Source of the DNA: Bacillus pseudomycoides DSM 12442 | GTDB lineage: Bacteria; Bacillota; Bacilli; Bacillales; Bacillaceae_G | Assembly (NCBI RefSeq): GCF_000161455.1 | Contig: NZ_CM000745.1 | Location: forward strand, 5,142,673-5,152,695 | Direction: 5' to 3' | Length of the DNA stretch: 10,023 bases | Shown: positions 1 to 4,532 of the stretch, piece by piece | Layout: each line of letters begins with the position of its first letter | Numbering within the stretch: the stretch's first letter is position 1 | Made by a program: the position numbers and the translations under genes | The notes under the pieces: model-generated | Databases searched by the model: none | Told to the model about the DNA's origin: nothing | Seen by the model: only the letters and a program-made list of their open reading frames with translations

Positions 1-15
1 TGAGTATCGGTGTTA

Positions 16-107
16 AAATCGATATGTATTTCGAAATCAATTCGTTTTTAAAATCGGTTGTGAAATCAATTGTAAGTGAATTCCGATTTTGATTAAAATA
101 TTGATTT
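16..107. repeat. AAATCRR repeat array, candidate centromere/operator
   Basis: A seven-base motif recurs upstream of the first gene, alternating AAATCGR and AAATCAA. Direct copies are at 16-22, 34-40, 51-57 and 63-69. Inverted copies are at 83-89 (CCGATTT) and 101-107 (TTGATTT). Another AAATCGG lies just inside the coding region at 171-177. The copies at 34 and 63 extend to the shared 10-mer GAAATCAATT. GATTAAA and TTTAATC at 91-97 and 105-111 form an inverted repeat. Repeats immediately upstream of a MerR-like/coiled-coil gene resemble the centromere and autoregulatory repeats upstream of pSK1 par. The repeats are visible in the sequence; the role is inferred. Confidence 0.6.
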
Positions 108-161
108 AATCGCGTTTATGCGAGGGAAAACTTATTCCGTTTTTTGGAGGAGGAATTAAAA

Positions 162-722
162 TTGGAACTAAAATCGGAAATGTATACACCGAAAATTGTT
201 GCGGATAGTTTAGGGGTAACTCCCGATTTATTAAAAGTATGGTCAAATGAATTTAATATACAAACCGAGCGAAGTCAGGGAGGACATCGCAGGTATTCTA
301 AGGAAAATATTGAAGAATTAAAAGCTATAAAAGAAAAAATACATGTACAAAAATGGTCTTACGATCAAGTTCGAGCATGGAAGAATGGAGAACTTGATTC
401 GTTTGTTTCAAAAGAAGAAAAATCGGAATTAGAAAAAAAATTGGATGAAGTATTGGAAAATCAGCAATTACAAAATCAATTTAATCAAGCATTAGTTCAA
501 AAATTACAAGAGATTACCAATGAATTAGTTACTACAAAAGAGTATTTAGCTAATACTGAGAGAAAACTAACTGAAGTAGAGGGGAAAAATAGTGAATTAG
601 AAGTCTTTATAGAGAAAAAGTTAGAGAAACGAGATCAGTTATTGCTTGAAAACATTAGAGATATACAGAAACAAAATCAGAAACAAAAACGGAAAGGTGT
701 TTTTGGTTTGTTTAAAGACTAA
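162..722 (+). CDS. MerR-like HTH coiled-coil protein (DUF3967-like), possible plasmid partition protein
   Basis: This 186-residue protein starts with a MerR-type helix-turn-helix (about residues 8-48: YTPKIVADSLGVTPDLLKVW, then GGHRRY). A long charged, glutamine-rich coiled coil follows (about 85-172), with a DUF3967-like segment (KRDQLLLENIRDIQ, about 157-169). It ends in a basic/hydrophobic tail, KRKGVFGLFKD. I chose TTG at 162 because GGAGGAGG at 146-153 sits 8 bases upstream; the in-frame TTG at 144 precedes that site, and ATG at 180 is too far from it. HTH plus coiled coil plus upstream repeats is the architecture of single-protein partition systems such as staphylococcal pSK1 Par. A plain transcriptional regulator is the alternative. 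No ParA-type ATPase lies nearby. The repeats probably serve autoregulation as well. Family assignment is fairly sure; the partition role is inference. Confidence 0.85.
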   Translation: MELKSEMYTPKIVADSLGVTPDLLKVWSNEFNIQTERSQGGHRRYSKENIEELKAIKEKIHVQKWSYDQVRAWKNGELDSFVSKEEKSELEKKLDEVLENQQLQNQFNQALVQKLQEITNELVTTKEYLANTERKLTEVEGKNSELEVFIEKKLEKRDQLLLENIRDIQKQNQKQKRKGVFGLFKD

Positions 723-741
723 TTAATTGATTATGTGAAAA

Positions 742-774
742 AAAAGTTTCTTCAGATTTTCCGAAGAAACTTTT
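742..774. terminator. Bidirectional terminator between convergent genes
   Basis: A perfect 12-bp stem (AAAAGTTTCTTC at 742-753 with GAAGAAACTTTT at 763-774) has a 9-base loop. It is flanked by T-runs on both strands, eight Ts on the minus strand. It lies just after the MerR-like gene and 54 bases beyond the stop of the convergent XRE gene, so it should end both transcripts. Confidence 0.85.
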
Positions 775-827
775 CTAGATTTTTAGATACATATGAGAAT
801 TAATTTATTTCATTTGCTATTTAAATA

Positions 828-1343
828 CTAGGAGAATATTACCTTCATGATATAGTCATAAAATGAGGTTAAACATACTATACAGCTTAGCATTAAGAAA
901 GCTATCCAAAGAGATATAAAATAATTTTTTTTAATTATGTAACAATATAAACTGAAAAAAATAGAAACTGAAAAGCCTAAAAGACATACAATAAGAATCC
1001 AAGTTCCGAGGCCATGTCCAAACATGAAAAATTGAGATTTTATTAAAATAAAAAGAACAAAAATAACAATTAAAGAAATGCATAATATAAAATATTTCAT
1101 TACTTTTAAACGGTTATTTTCTAAAGAAAGGTGATTTTGCAGTTCTTTATCCGATTTAATTAAATAATCTAAACTAACATTGTATAAATCGCTTAGTTGA
1201 ACAAGATTAATAATATCCGGAGCGCATTTATCATTTTCCCATTTGGAAACAGCTTGAGCAGTAACGTTCAATTTATCGGCTAACTGATTTTGAGAATAAT
1301 TATGTTCTTTACGTAGTTTTTTTAACTTACTTCCTAACTCCAT
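828..1343 (-). CDS. XRE-family repressor with C-terminal membrane anchor
   Basis: This 171-residue protein has an N-terminal Cro/CI (XRE) helix-turn-helix (about residues 5-62, with SQNQLADKLNVTAQAVSKWE) and a short linker. Three hydrophobic segments follow at about 82-101, 113-137 and 141-165. It is therefore probably a membrane-tethered DNA-binding regulator. I chose ATG at 1343 because AGGAGG (complement of 1352-1357) is 8 bases upstream; the reading frame stays open to 1394 but has no ribosome site there. Membrane-anchored XRE proteins occur widely in Firmicutes; their signals are mostly unknown. GGTTG-type half-sites upstream (1403-1442) could be its operator. It converges on the MerR-like gene and shares a terminator with it. 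Target genes cannot be named from the sequence. Confidence 0.9.
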   Translation of the reverse strand: MELGSKLKKLRKEHNYSQNQLADKLNVTAQAVSKWENDKCAPDIINLVQLSDLYNVSLDYLIKSDKELQNHLSLENNRLKVMKYFILCISLIVIFVLFILIKSQFFMFGHGLGTWILIVCLLGFSVSIFFSLYCYIIKKNYFISLWIAFLMLSCIVCLTSFYDYIMKVIFS

Positions 1344-1402
1344 TTTACTCTCCTCCTCTAATGAAAATATAAATGAAATTTTAGAAATAAGCACGATAGT
1401 GT

Positions 1403-1442
1403 TGGTTGTGTTTTATCAACCTGGGTATTAACTAATGGTTGA
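1403..1442. promoter_or_regulatory. Possible operator: GGTTG half-sites upstream of XRE gene
   Basis: GGTTGT at 1403, TCAACC at 1416-1421 (inverse of GGTTGA) and GGTTGA at 1437-1442 make overlapping inverted repeats 60-100 bases upstream of the XRE start. The position suits autoregulation. No convincing -35/-10 pair could be assigned, so this is tentative. Confidence 0.3.
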
Positions 1443-1501
1443 GTATTGTTTTATATTAATATCACTGGTAAGAACTAGAGATAACATTGATTATGTGAAT
1501 G

Positions 1502-1534
1502 AAAAGCCCCTTCCGATCTTCTGAAGGGACTTTT
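1502..1534. terminator. Hairpin terminator, diverged copy of the one at 742-774
   Basis: AAAAGCCCCTTC (1502-1513) pairs with GAAGGGACTTTT (1523-1534) with one mismatch. The flanks TTGATTATGTGAA (left) and CTAGATACAT (right) recur around the terminator at 742-774, so the two segments of about 65 bases look duplicated. No gene ends next to this copy. Confidence 0.6.
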
Positions 1535-1554
1535 CTAGGTTTCTAGATACATGG

Positions 1555-1582
1555 ACTGCTGATAAGTGGCATTATGTTAACC
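1555..1582 (+). other. dif-like site C (11-6-11)
   Basis: Left arm ACTGCTGATAA (1555-1565), 6-base spacer GTGGCA, right arm TTATGTTAACC (1572-1582). The right arm closely resembles the XerD arm of Bacillus dif (TTATGTAAACT), and the left arm resembles ACTTCCTAGAA. The same right arm recurs inverted at 7881-7891 and 9818-9828. XerCD recognition is inferred. Confidence 0.45.
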
Positions 1583-1666
1583 TCACTTATTTTCACGTCG
1601 AAAATTGCTTAACGTATGTTTTCGTTAAAATGTGAGCGGAACCCCTATTTGTAAGCGACTCGAAAT

Positions 1667-1710
1667 AAAAAAGCGAAGATATGACAGAATTTGTTTTCTT
1701 CGCTTTTTTT
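1667..1710. terminator. Bidirectional terminator
   Basis: AAAAAAGCGAAG (1667-1678) pairs perfectly with CTTCGCTTTTTT (1698-1709), giving T-runs on both strands. It is about 75 bases downstream of the leftward small gene at 1784-1924 and is probably that gene's terminator. Confidence 0.8.
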
Positions 1711-1783
1711 GATCTGTTAGCTTGTCCTATTTGTTTGTTTAAAATTATCAATTAGTATTGGTTAGTTGGTTGATAGATAACTA

Positions 1784-1924
1784 TTAACTACATATTGGAA
1801 ATCCTAAGAATACTAGTAATGAATAAAATTCTGGTGATAGAGAAACTCTAAAAATGATTTTATCGTTGAATTTAACAATTAAAAAGTAAGCATCTCCATC
1901 TTGATAAATACATGCGGATACCAT
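1784..1924 (-). CDS. Small 46-residue hypothetical protein
   Basis: A 46-codon frame starts MVSACIYQDGDAYF and ends VFLGFPICS. An excellent ribosome site, AAGGAGGTG (complement of 1934-1942), lies 9 bases from the ATG. The peptide reads as a compact alternation of hydrophobic and polar residues with aspartates at positions 9, 11 and 21, compatible with a small beta-rich protein; there is no signal peptide or clear membrane helix. Two cysteines lie near the ends (5 and 45). The terminator at 1667-1710 follows. I do not recognise the family. The strong ribosome site and the terminator make it a likely real gene, although nothing shows its role and it stands alone between repeat-like segments. 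Confidence 0.65.
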   Translation of the reverse strand: MVSACIYQDGDAYFLIVKFNDKIIFRVSLSPEFYSLLVFLGFPICS

Positions 1925-2204
1925 AAGAGAATACACCTCCTTATATGATATAACTTATAAAAAATAATAGAATGTGTTTGGACACTCTCGGTTATATCAC
2001 ATTAGTTCCCACTTGAAAGAGGATGTAGTGATGACATGATTTTGTAAGTTTCTTTGTTTTCTAGAAAAAATAACGGGTATCAAAAATAACCATAAAAAAC
2101 ATAGTATGAGGGTACCGTTCTTTTGAACAGAGGGAAAATATGATAGTATGAATTTCCACATTTGAAAGAAAATAGGATTCAAGTTGTTGTGCGAATGAAT
2201 CGCA

Positions 2205-2241
2205 AAAAAGAACATTCCTCTTGTAAGGGAATGTTCTTTTT
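2205..2241. terminator. Bidirectional hairpin terminator
   Basis: AAAAAGAACATTCC (2205-2218) and GGAATGTTCTTTTT (2228-2241) form a perfect 14-bp stem with a 9-base loop and T-runs in both directions. No obvious gene leads into it from either side. Confidence 0.8.
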
Positions 2242-2321
2242 CATAATATCATATAATTATGCTTTAAAATTTTTAAGCATAGATTAGTAAAGAAAGATTT
2301 CTTTATTCCCGCTGGTTACTT

Positions 2322-2350
2322 CCCTAAATAAAAAGAAGCGCTATTTAGGG
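2322..2350. repeat. 9-bp inverted repeat
   Basis: CCCTAAATA (2322-2330) and TATTTAGGG (2342-2350) with an 11-base loop. A loose T-rich tract follows, so it may be a weak terminator. Confidence 0.45.
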
Positions 2351-2510
2351 TATTTATTTTTCATAACAATTGTAAAATATGAGCATATAGGGGTACCGCT
2401 ACATCGTTGACTACTGATAATGAACATTATGCATATTAGAGAATATCGAACATAAAATGATATTAACTTCATGACGTTTCTGTGTTTTAGCGTTACCCCT
2501 ACGTTTTCGA

Positions 2511-2543
2511 AAAGGCACCTGTATAAGGTGTCTTTTTGTTTTT
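2511..2543 (+). terminator. Rightward terminator 1 of 3 in series
   Basis: AAAGGCACC (2511-2519) pairs with GGTGTCTTT (2527-2535), followed by a T-rich tail. It is the first of three similar hairpins with loops about 122-128 bases apart. Confidence 0.75.
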
Positions 2544-2556
2544 CACCTTTTGAGAT

Positions 2557-2693
2557 GGACAAGCATATATTTGTAGTGTGGGACAACCTCTCTAAGGCCC
2601 TAGTCAATACTCATTGAAAACTCCTACAAATTTGGGCATCTACTGATGTGGATGCTCTCTTTTTATGAACTATTTGAATAGGACAAGCATATA
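2557..2693 (+). repeat. Direct repeat GGACAAGCATATA, two copies 124 bases apart
   Basis: Exact 13-base copies occur at 2557-2569 and 2681-2693. Each is preceded by a TTTGA-type sequence and followed about 65-70 bases later by a terminator hairpin, giving a repeated unit of about 124 bases. In the second copy GACAAGCATATACTGCTTGT also forms a small hairpin (ACAAGCA/TGCTTGT). Confidence 0.6.
2634..2664 (+). terminator. Rightward terminator 2 of 3 in series
   Basis: GCATCTAC (2636-2643) pairs with GTGGATGC (2648-2655) around a TGAT loop, with outer G-T and G-C pairs and a downstream TCTCTTTTT. Confidence 0.75.
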
Positions 2694-2760
2694 CTGCTTG
2701 TACCTTATTAACTTTAGTAACCTTAACTTTCGTTAATGGGGATTCTCATAATCCTTTAAA

Positions 2761-2789
2761 GGGCGCTCACGGAAATGGGTGCTCTTTTT
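2761..2789 (+). terminator. Rightward terminator 3 of 3 in series
   Basis: GGGCGCTCA (2761-2769) pairs with TGGGTGCTC (2776-2784), including G-T pairs, and is followed by five Ts. It ends 38 bases before the start of the next gene and insulates it from upstream transcription. Confidence 0.65.
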
Positions 2790-2827
2790 ACTAGATAAAA
2801 CGGATATTGAAATAGGAAGGGCGATGA

Positions 2828-3031
2828 ATGATGGACGAAATACAACGATTTATTGCTAACAATACACATCAGCTTGGATATATTATGGATGAAGCTAGCA
2901 GGAAGTGGATAGAGCAAGACCCTAAAGGAGCTTTGACAGTAGGAGCAAGTAAAGGAACGATAGATGCTTATGGTAGTTATTATGATCTGTTGGAAAAGTT
3001 AGCATGCCTTGAAGAAGGAAAAAATATTTAG
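2828..3031 (+). CDS. Small hypothetical cytosolic protein, 67 aa
   Basis: A 67-residue, mostly helical, soluble protein (MMDEIQRFIANNTHQLGY, then IMDEASRKWIEQDPKGALTV, then an acidic LEEGKNI end). AGGAAGG at 2814-2820 is 7 bases from ATG 2828; ATG 2831 could also serve. It has no signal peptide or membrane segment. Short conserved hypotheticals of this kind are frequent in Bacillus phages and plasmids, but I do not recognise the family. A tiny membrane-peptide gene starts 4 bases after its stop, so the two may be co-translated. The promoter probably lies just after the terminator at 2761-2789 but is not obvious. Confidence 0.75.
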   Translation: MMDEIQRFIANNTHQLGYIMDEASRKWIEQDPKGALTVGASKGTIDAYGSYYDLLEKLACLEEGKNI

Positions 3032-3035
3032 CATA

Positions 3036-3137
3036 ATGATTAAACCAATAGCAATTATCGTAGGCGCTGCTATGATCGGCTTAGCGTCTTATTTGTTGTT
3101 CATGAATTCTATTATCTCTTTATTTACAGTGTTTTGA
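3036..3137 (+). CDS. Single-pass membrane microprotein, 33 aa
   Basis: A 33-codon frame starts MIKPIAIIVGAAMIGLASYL and ends ISLFTVF. It has one lysine at the N-terminus, then an uninterrupted hydrophobic helix spanning about residues 4-24, then a second hydrophobic stretch. The ATG lies 4 bases after the preceding stop. The nearest purine-rich ribosome site (AAGAAGGA, about 3012-3019) is inside the upstream gene and somewhat far away, so translation would depend on coupling. Composition and position fit a small membrane protein of phage or plasmid type (toxin, holin-like or accessory). No family is recognised, and it could be chance, but an uninterrupted hydrophobic peptide with an N-terminal positive charge is unusual for noise. 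Confidence 0.5.
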   Translation: MIKPIAIIVGAAMIGLASYLLFMNSIISLFTVF

Positions 3138-3207
3138 ATGTATACTTTTCCTGTTGGTTTTGAGAATACCAGGGGAATTAGTATAAAGTCAATGTTTTAG
3201 GGGAAAT

Positions 3208-3239
3208 GAATGTAAACAAATATCTAAAAGTTTACATTC
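3208..3239. repeat. Perfect 10-bp inverted repeat
   Basis: GAATGTAAAC (3208-3217) and GTTTACATTC (3230-3239) flank a 12-base loop. It sits between the small rightward genes and the terminators ahead of the leftward peptide genes and may be part of a transcript end or an operator. Confidence 0.5.
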
Positions 3240-3256
3240 GTACTTATAATAAATAA

Positions 3257-3287
3257 AAAGCACTTTTAAAACATTAAAAAGTGCTTT
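3257..3287. terminator. Hairpin terminator
   Basis: AAAGCACTTTT (3257-3267) and AAAAGTGCTTT (3277-3287) form a perfect 11-bp stem. The T-run is longer on the minus strand, but the site could also end the rightward transcript of 2828-3137. Confidence 0.7.
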
Positions 3288-3332
3288 AACTTGATGTTGA
3301 TGTGACGGCACCTCAAGTATGTAGAAATTTAA

Positions 3333-3364
3333 AAAAGTCCCTTCATAATGCTAAAGGGACTTTT
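3333..3364 (-). terminator. Terminator of the leftward peptide genes
   Basis: AAAAGTCCCTT (3333-3343) and AAGGGACTTTT (3354-3364) form a perfect 11-bp stem. Read leftward it is followed by six Ts, and it lies about 90 bases after the last peptide stop. It resembles the hairpin at 1502-1534. Confidence 0.8.
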
Positions 3365-3370
3365 CTCACA

Positions 3371-3415
3371 CAAATGATCTGCACATCAATTCACTTTTGA
3401 TATACAGATCATTTG
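3371..3415. repeat. 11-bp inverted repeat downstream of peptide genes
   Basis: CAAATGATCTG (3371-3381) and CAGATCATTTG (3405-3415) pair perfectly around a 23-base loop. It lies in the 3' untranslated region of the leftward peptide transcript, just before its terminator, and may stabilise the RNA. Confidence 0.6.
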
Positions 3416-3416
3416 C

Positions 3417-3587
3417 ATGATAATTTTTATAAATAATTGCGGAATAATGAACTTACATTACTGCTTTTAAAAGCTCTCCTACTAATGGGATGATTCCACC
3501 TAAGAATGATAAAACTGCCATTGCGATTGCCATATTATTTCCTCCTCTTATTTCGTATTAAGATATGATAATTTTTATAAATAATTG
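3417..3587 (-). repeat. Tandem duplication carrying the peptide genes (148-base unit)
   Basis: ATGATAATTTTTATAAATAATTG-type sequence occurs at 3417-3439 and 3565-3587, immediately downstream of each peptide gene. The peptide genes and ribosome sites are also 148 bases apart, so gene plus 3' flank was duplicated as one unit and has since diverged. Confidence 0.75.
3453..3533 (-). CDS. 26-residue amphipathic peptide A (tandem pair)
   Basis: A 26-residue peptide begins MAIAMAVLSFLGG and ends IIPLVGELLKAVM. AGGAGG (complement of 3541-3546) is 7 bases from the ATG. It is almost wholly hydrophobic, with a Gly-Gly-x-x-Pro hinge at 12-16 and only E20 and K23 charged, so the net charge is near zero. 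It has no signal peptide. It is 19/26 identical to peptide B without gaps, and several third-base differences are silent, which argues for selection as protein. The size and composition recall leaderless bacteriocins or phenol-soluble-modulin-like peptides, but I recognise no exact family; a type I toxin is another option. It is second in a leftward pair driven by the cre-controlled promoter at 3735-3763. Confidence 0.75.
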   Translation of the reverse strand: MAIAMAVLSFLGGIIPLVGELLKAVM

Positions 3588-3600
3588 TTAAATAATGTAC

Positions 3601-3681
3601 TTACATAAATGCTTTTAAAAGTTCTTGAACTAATGGAATTACTCCACCTATAAATTTTAAAACTGTCATTGCAATTGTCAT
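3601..3681 (-). CDS. 26-residue amphipathic peptide B (tandem pair)
   Basis: A 26-residue paralogue of peptide A begins MTIAMTVLKFIGG and ends VIPLVQELLKAFM. AGGAGG (complement of 3689-3694) is 7 bases from the ATG, exactly as in the other copy. The shared core is IAM-VL-F-GG-IPLV-ELLKA-M. K9 and Q19 make it more polar than peptide A, with net charge about +1. It is the promoter-proximal gene; no terminator separates the two, so they should be co-transcribed. Two related but unequal small amphipathic helices could act as a two-peptide membrane-active system. Activity is inference from composition only; the genes themselves are well supported by duplication and ribosome sites. Confidence 0.75.
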   Translation of the reverse strand: MTIAMTVLKFIGGVIPLVQELLKAFM

Positions 3682-3734
3682 ATTATTTCCTCCTTTTTTG
3701 TTGTTGCTAAGATGTGATTTATCTTTATGCTTTT

Positions 3735-3763
3735 ATTATAGTAAGCGCTTACAATTATATCGA
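3735..3763 (-). promoter_or_regulatory. Promoter of peptide genes with CcpA cre site in the spacer
   Basis: Reading leftward there is TCGATA (3763-3758), a 17-base spacer, and a perfect TATAAT (3740-3735). The 14-mer TGTAAGCGCTTACT (3753-3740) fits the CcpA cre consensus TGWAARCGYTWNCW at every position. It fills the spacer and touches the -10, a placement expected to repress when preferred sugars are present. The site is close to palindromic, so it could also influence the divergent gene at 3900. Confidence 0.75.
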
Positions 3764-3899
3764 TATATTTTTATATGTAATATTGCATATGGAGGGTAAG
3801 GTCACGAAATATCATATGATTTTTAAAGATTTAATCTGCTAATTTTGCATTATTTTACAATTTATTTTTGCTATATTTATTAGAAAAGGGGATGAATTA

Positions 3900-4073
3900 A
3901 TGTTTAAATTTATAAAAGAAAAGTTAGCATTAATAGGTACTCTTTGTTTGTTTATTATTACTATTGTAAATTACACAGTAAATAATGAGACAGTAACTGG
4001 GATAGTTAGTATTTCATTATTTGTTCTTGTATTAATCTTATATATTATTTCTAGAAATACTAAAGTATCCTAA
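3900..4073 (+). CDS. 57-residue two-membrane-segment protein, possible immunity partner
   Basis: A 57-residue protein begins MFKFIKEKLALIGTLCLFII and ends YIISRNTKVS. It has a basic N-terminus, a first hydrophobic segment (about 9-24), a short polar turn (YTVNNETVTG, about 25-34) and a second hydrophobic segment (about 35-50), with a basic tail. The predicted topology has both ends inside. AAAGGGG at 3885-3891 is 8 bases from ATG 3900. It is divergent from the 26-residue peptide pair, about 220 bases away, with the cre site between them. Small two-helix membrane proteins often give immunity to bacteriocins, which fits the neighbours, but no family is recognised. The upstream -35/-10 could not be assigned with confidence. 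Confidence 0.7.
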   Translation: MFKFIKEKLALIGTLCLFIITIVNYTVNNETVTGIVSISLFVLVLILYIISRNTKVS

Positions 4074-4141
4074 GGTGGATAAAGTGTGAGGTTATTTTGT
4101 TATAGAGTTATCTTACAAATAATTAGAGGTAGTTGTATCAT

Positions 4142-4209
4142 GTCTGTCAACGGTAAGCGGACAGAATGAAGCGGAAGCGAAATGAAGGAGCATTAAGGAG
4201 TTGACAGAC
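4142..4209. repeat. Long-range 10-bp inverted repeat at the edge of the origin region
   Basis: GTCTGTCAAC (4142-4151) and GTTGACAGAC (4200-4209) pair perfectly around a 48-base purine-rich loop. The right arm contains TTGACA, a promoter -35 hexamer. This is the left end of the hairpin-rich sso/oriT block. Confidence 0.6.
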
Positions 4210-4455
4210 TTACTGTCCCAAACCCTCTTGGTGTGTCAAAACGTATGCGTTTTGGCCTGCCAACCGGCGAGGGAGCCCCTCAAGGATTGAGGGGTTGGGG
4301 TGTTCGATGGATGGGGTCTGGGGAAGAGTTCCCCAGTGGGTTTGGGCAAAGCCCAAGGTTTGTTTTTGCCATGCTGGGCATGGCTCGGTAAAGCCGAAAA
4401 GCGTCGCAGACCCCTATCGATTTTGATGCGTTAGCGTCAAAATACGTATAGGGTT
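4210..4455 (+). other. Hairpin-rich region, putative single-strand origin (ssoA-like)
   Basis: GC-richer than its surroundings and packed with stems: CAAAACG/CGTTTTG (4237-4254), CCCCTCAA/TTGAGGGG (4276-4294), CTGGGGAA/TTCCCCAG (4318-4336), TTGGGC/GCCCAA (4342-4356) and GCCATGC/GCATGGC (4368-4384). The last is TTTTGATGC/GCGTCAAAA (4421-4442) nested in CCCTAT/ATAGGG (4412-4453). That last hairpin carries TAGCGT at 4432-4437, the CS-6 sequence of ssoA-type lagging-strand origins. Position next to a MobV relaxase is typical of rolling-circle plasmids. The hairpins and TAGCGT are visible; origin function is inferred. Confidence 0.6.
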
Positions 4456-4462
4456 ACGTTAA

Positions 4463-4491
4463 TTGACACAATTTCGTCGCCTTGCTAGACT
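4463..4491 (+). promoter_or_regulatory. Sigma-A promoter of the relaxase gene
   Basis: TTGACA (4463-4468), a 17-base spacer and TAGACT (4486-4491) place transcription start about 32 bases before the relaxase ATG, upstream of the oriT inverted repeat. Confidence 0.7.
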
Positions 4492-4506
4492 TATGGTATC
4501 AATTAA

Positions 4507-4532
4507 TCTAGGGAAAGTGGTGGCACTTTATG
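4507..4532 (+). other. Candidate oriT / RSA site of the MobV relaxase
   Basis: AAAGTG (4514-4519), a GTGG loop and CACTTT (4524-4529) form a small inverted repeat ending directly at the ATG, preceded by CTAGGG. pMV158/pUB110-type oriT sites have the same arrangement: a short A/T-arm inverted repeat with a G-rich nick region just before mob. The repeat covers the ribosome-site region, so relaxase binding could repress its own translation or transcription. The exact nick site cannot be read off. Confidence 0.6.

Larger units (their letters stand above)
1925..2827. other. Long gene-poor stretch with serial hairpins
   Basis: About 900 bases without a credible gene. It contains an inverted-repeat terminator at 2205-2241, a near-palindrome with arms TATGCTT and AAGCATA at about 2259-2282, a hairpin at 2322-2350, and three rightward terminators at 2511-2543, 2634-2664 and 2761-2789. 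The 13-mer GGACAAGCATATA occurs at 2557-2569 and 2681-2693. Reading frames here either begin inside hairpins or lack ribosome sites. Confidence 0.6.

Noticed and set aside
1628..1652. A functional bla promoter or vector contamination
   Set aside because: The match stops after 25 bases and no bla, ori or other vector sequence follows.
1997..2215. 72-codon leftward open frame
   Set aside because: It begins inside the terminator stem at 2205-2241, has no ribosome site and no recognisable protein pattern.
2341..2607. 88-codon leftward open frame
   Set aside because: It runs antisense through terminator hairpins and repeats, has no ribosome site, and its composition looks random.
2555..2617. 20-codon frame starting MDKHIFVVWDN
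   Set aside because: No ribosome site, and the related unit at 2681 does not preserve the frame or start.
3453..3681. Double-glycine leader bacteriocin precursors
   Set aside because: The GG lies mid-peptide, would leave only 13 residues, and no processing transporter is present; a leaderless peptide fits better.
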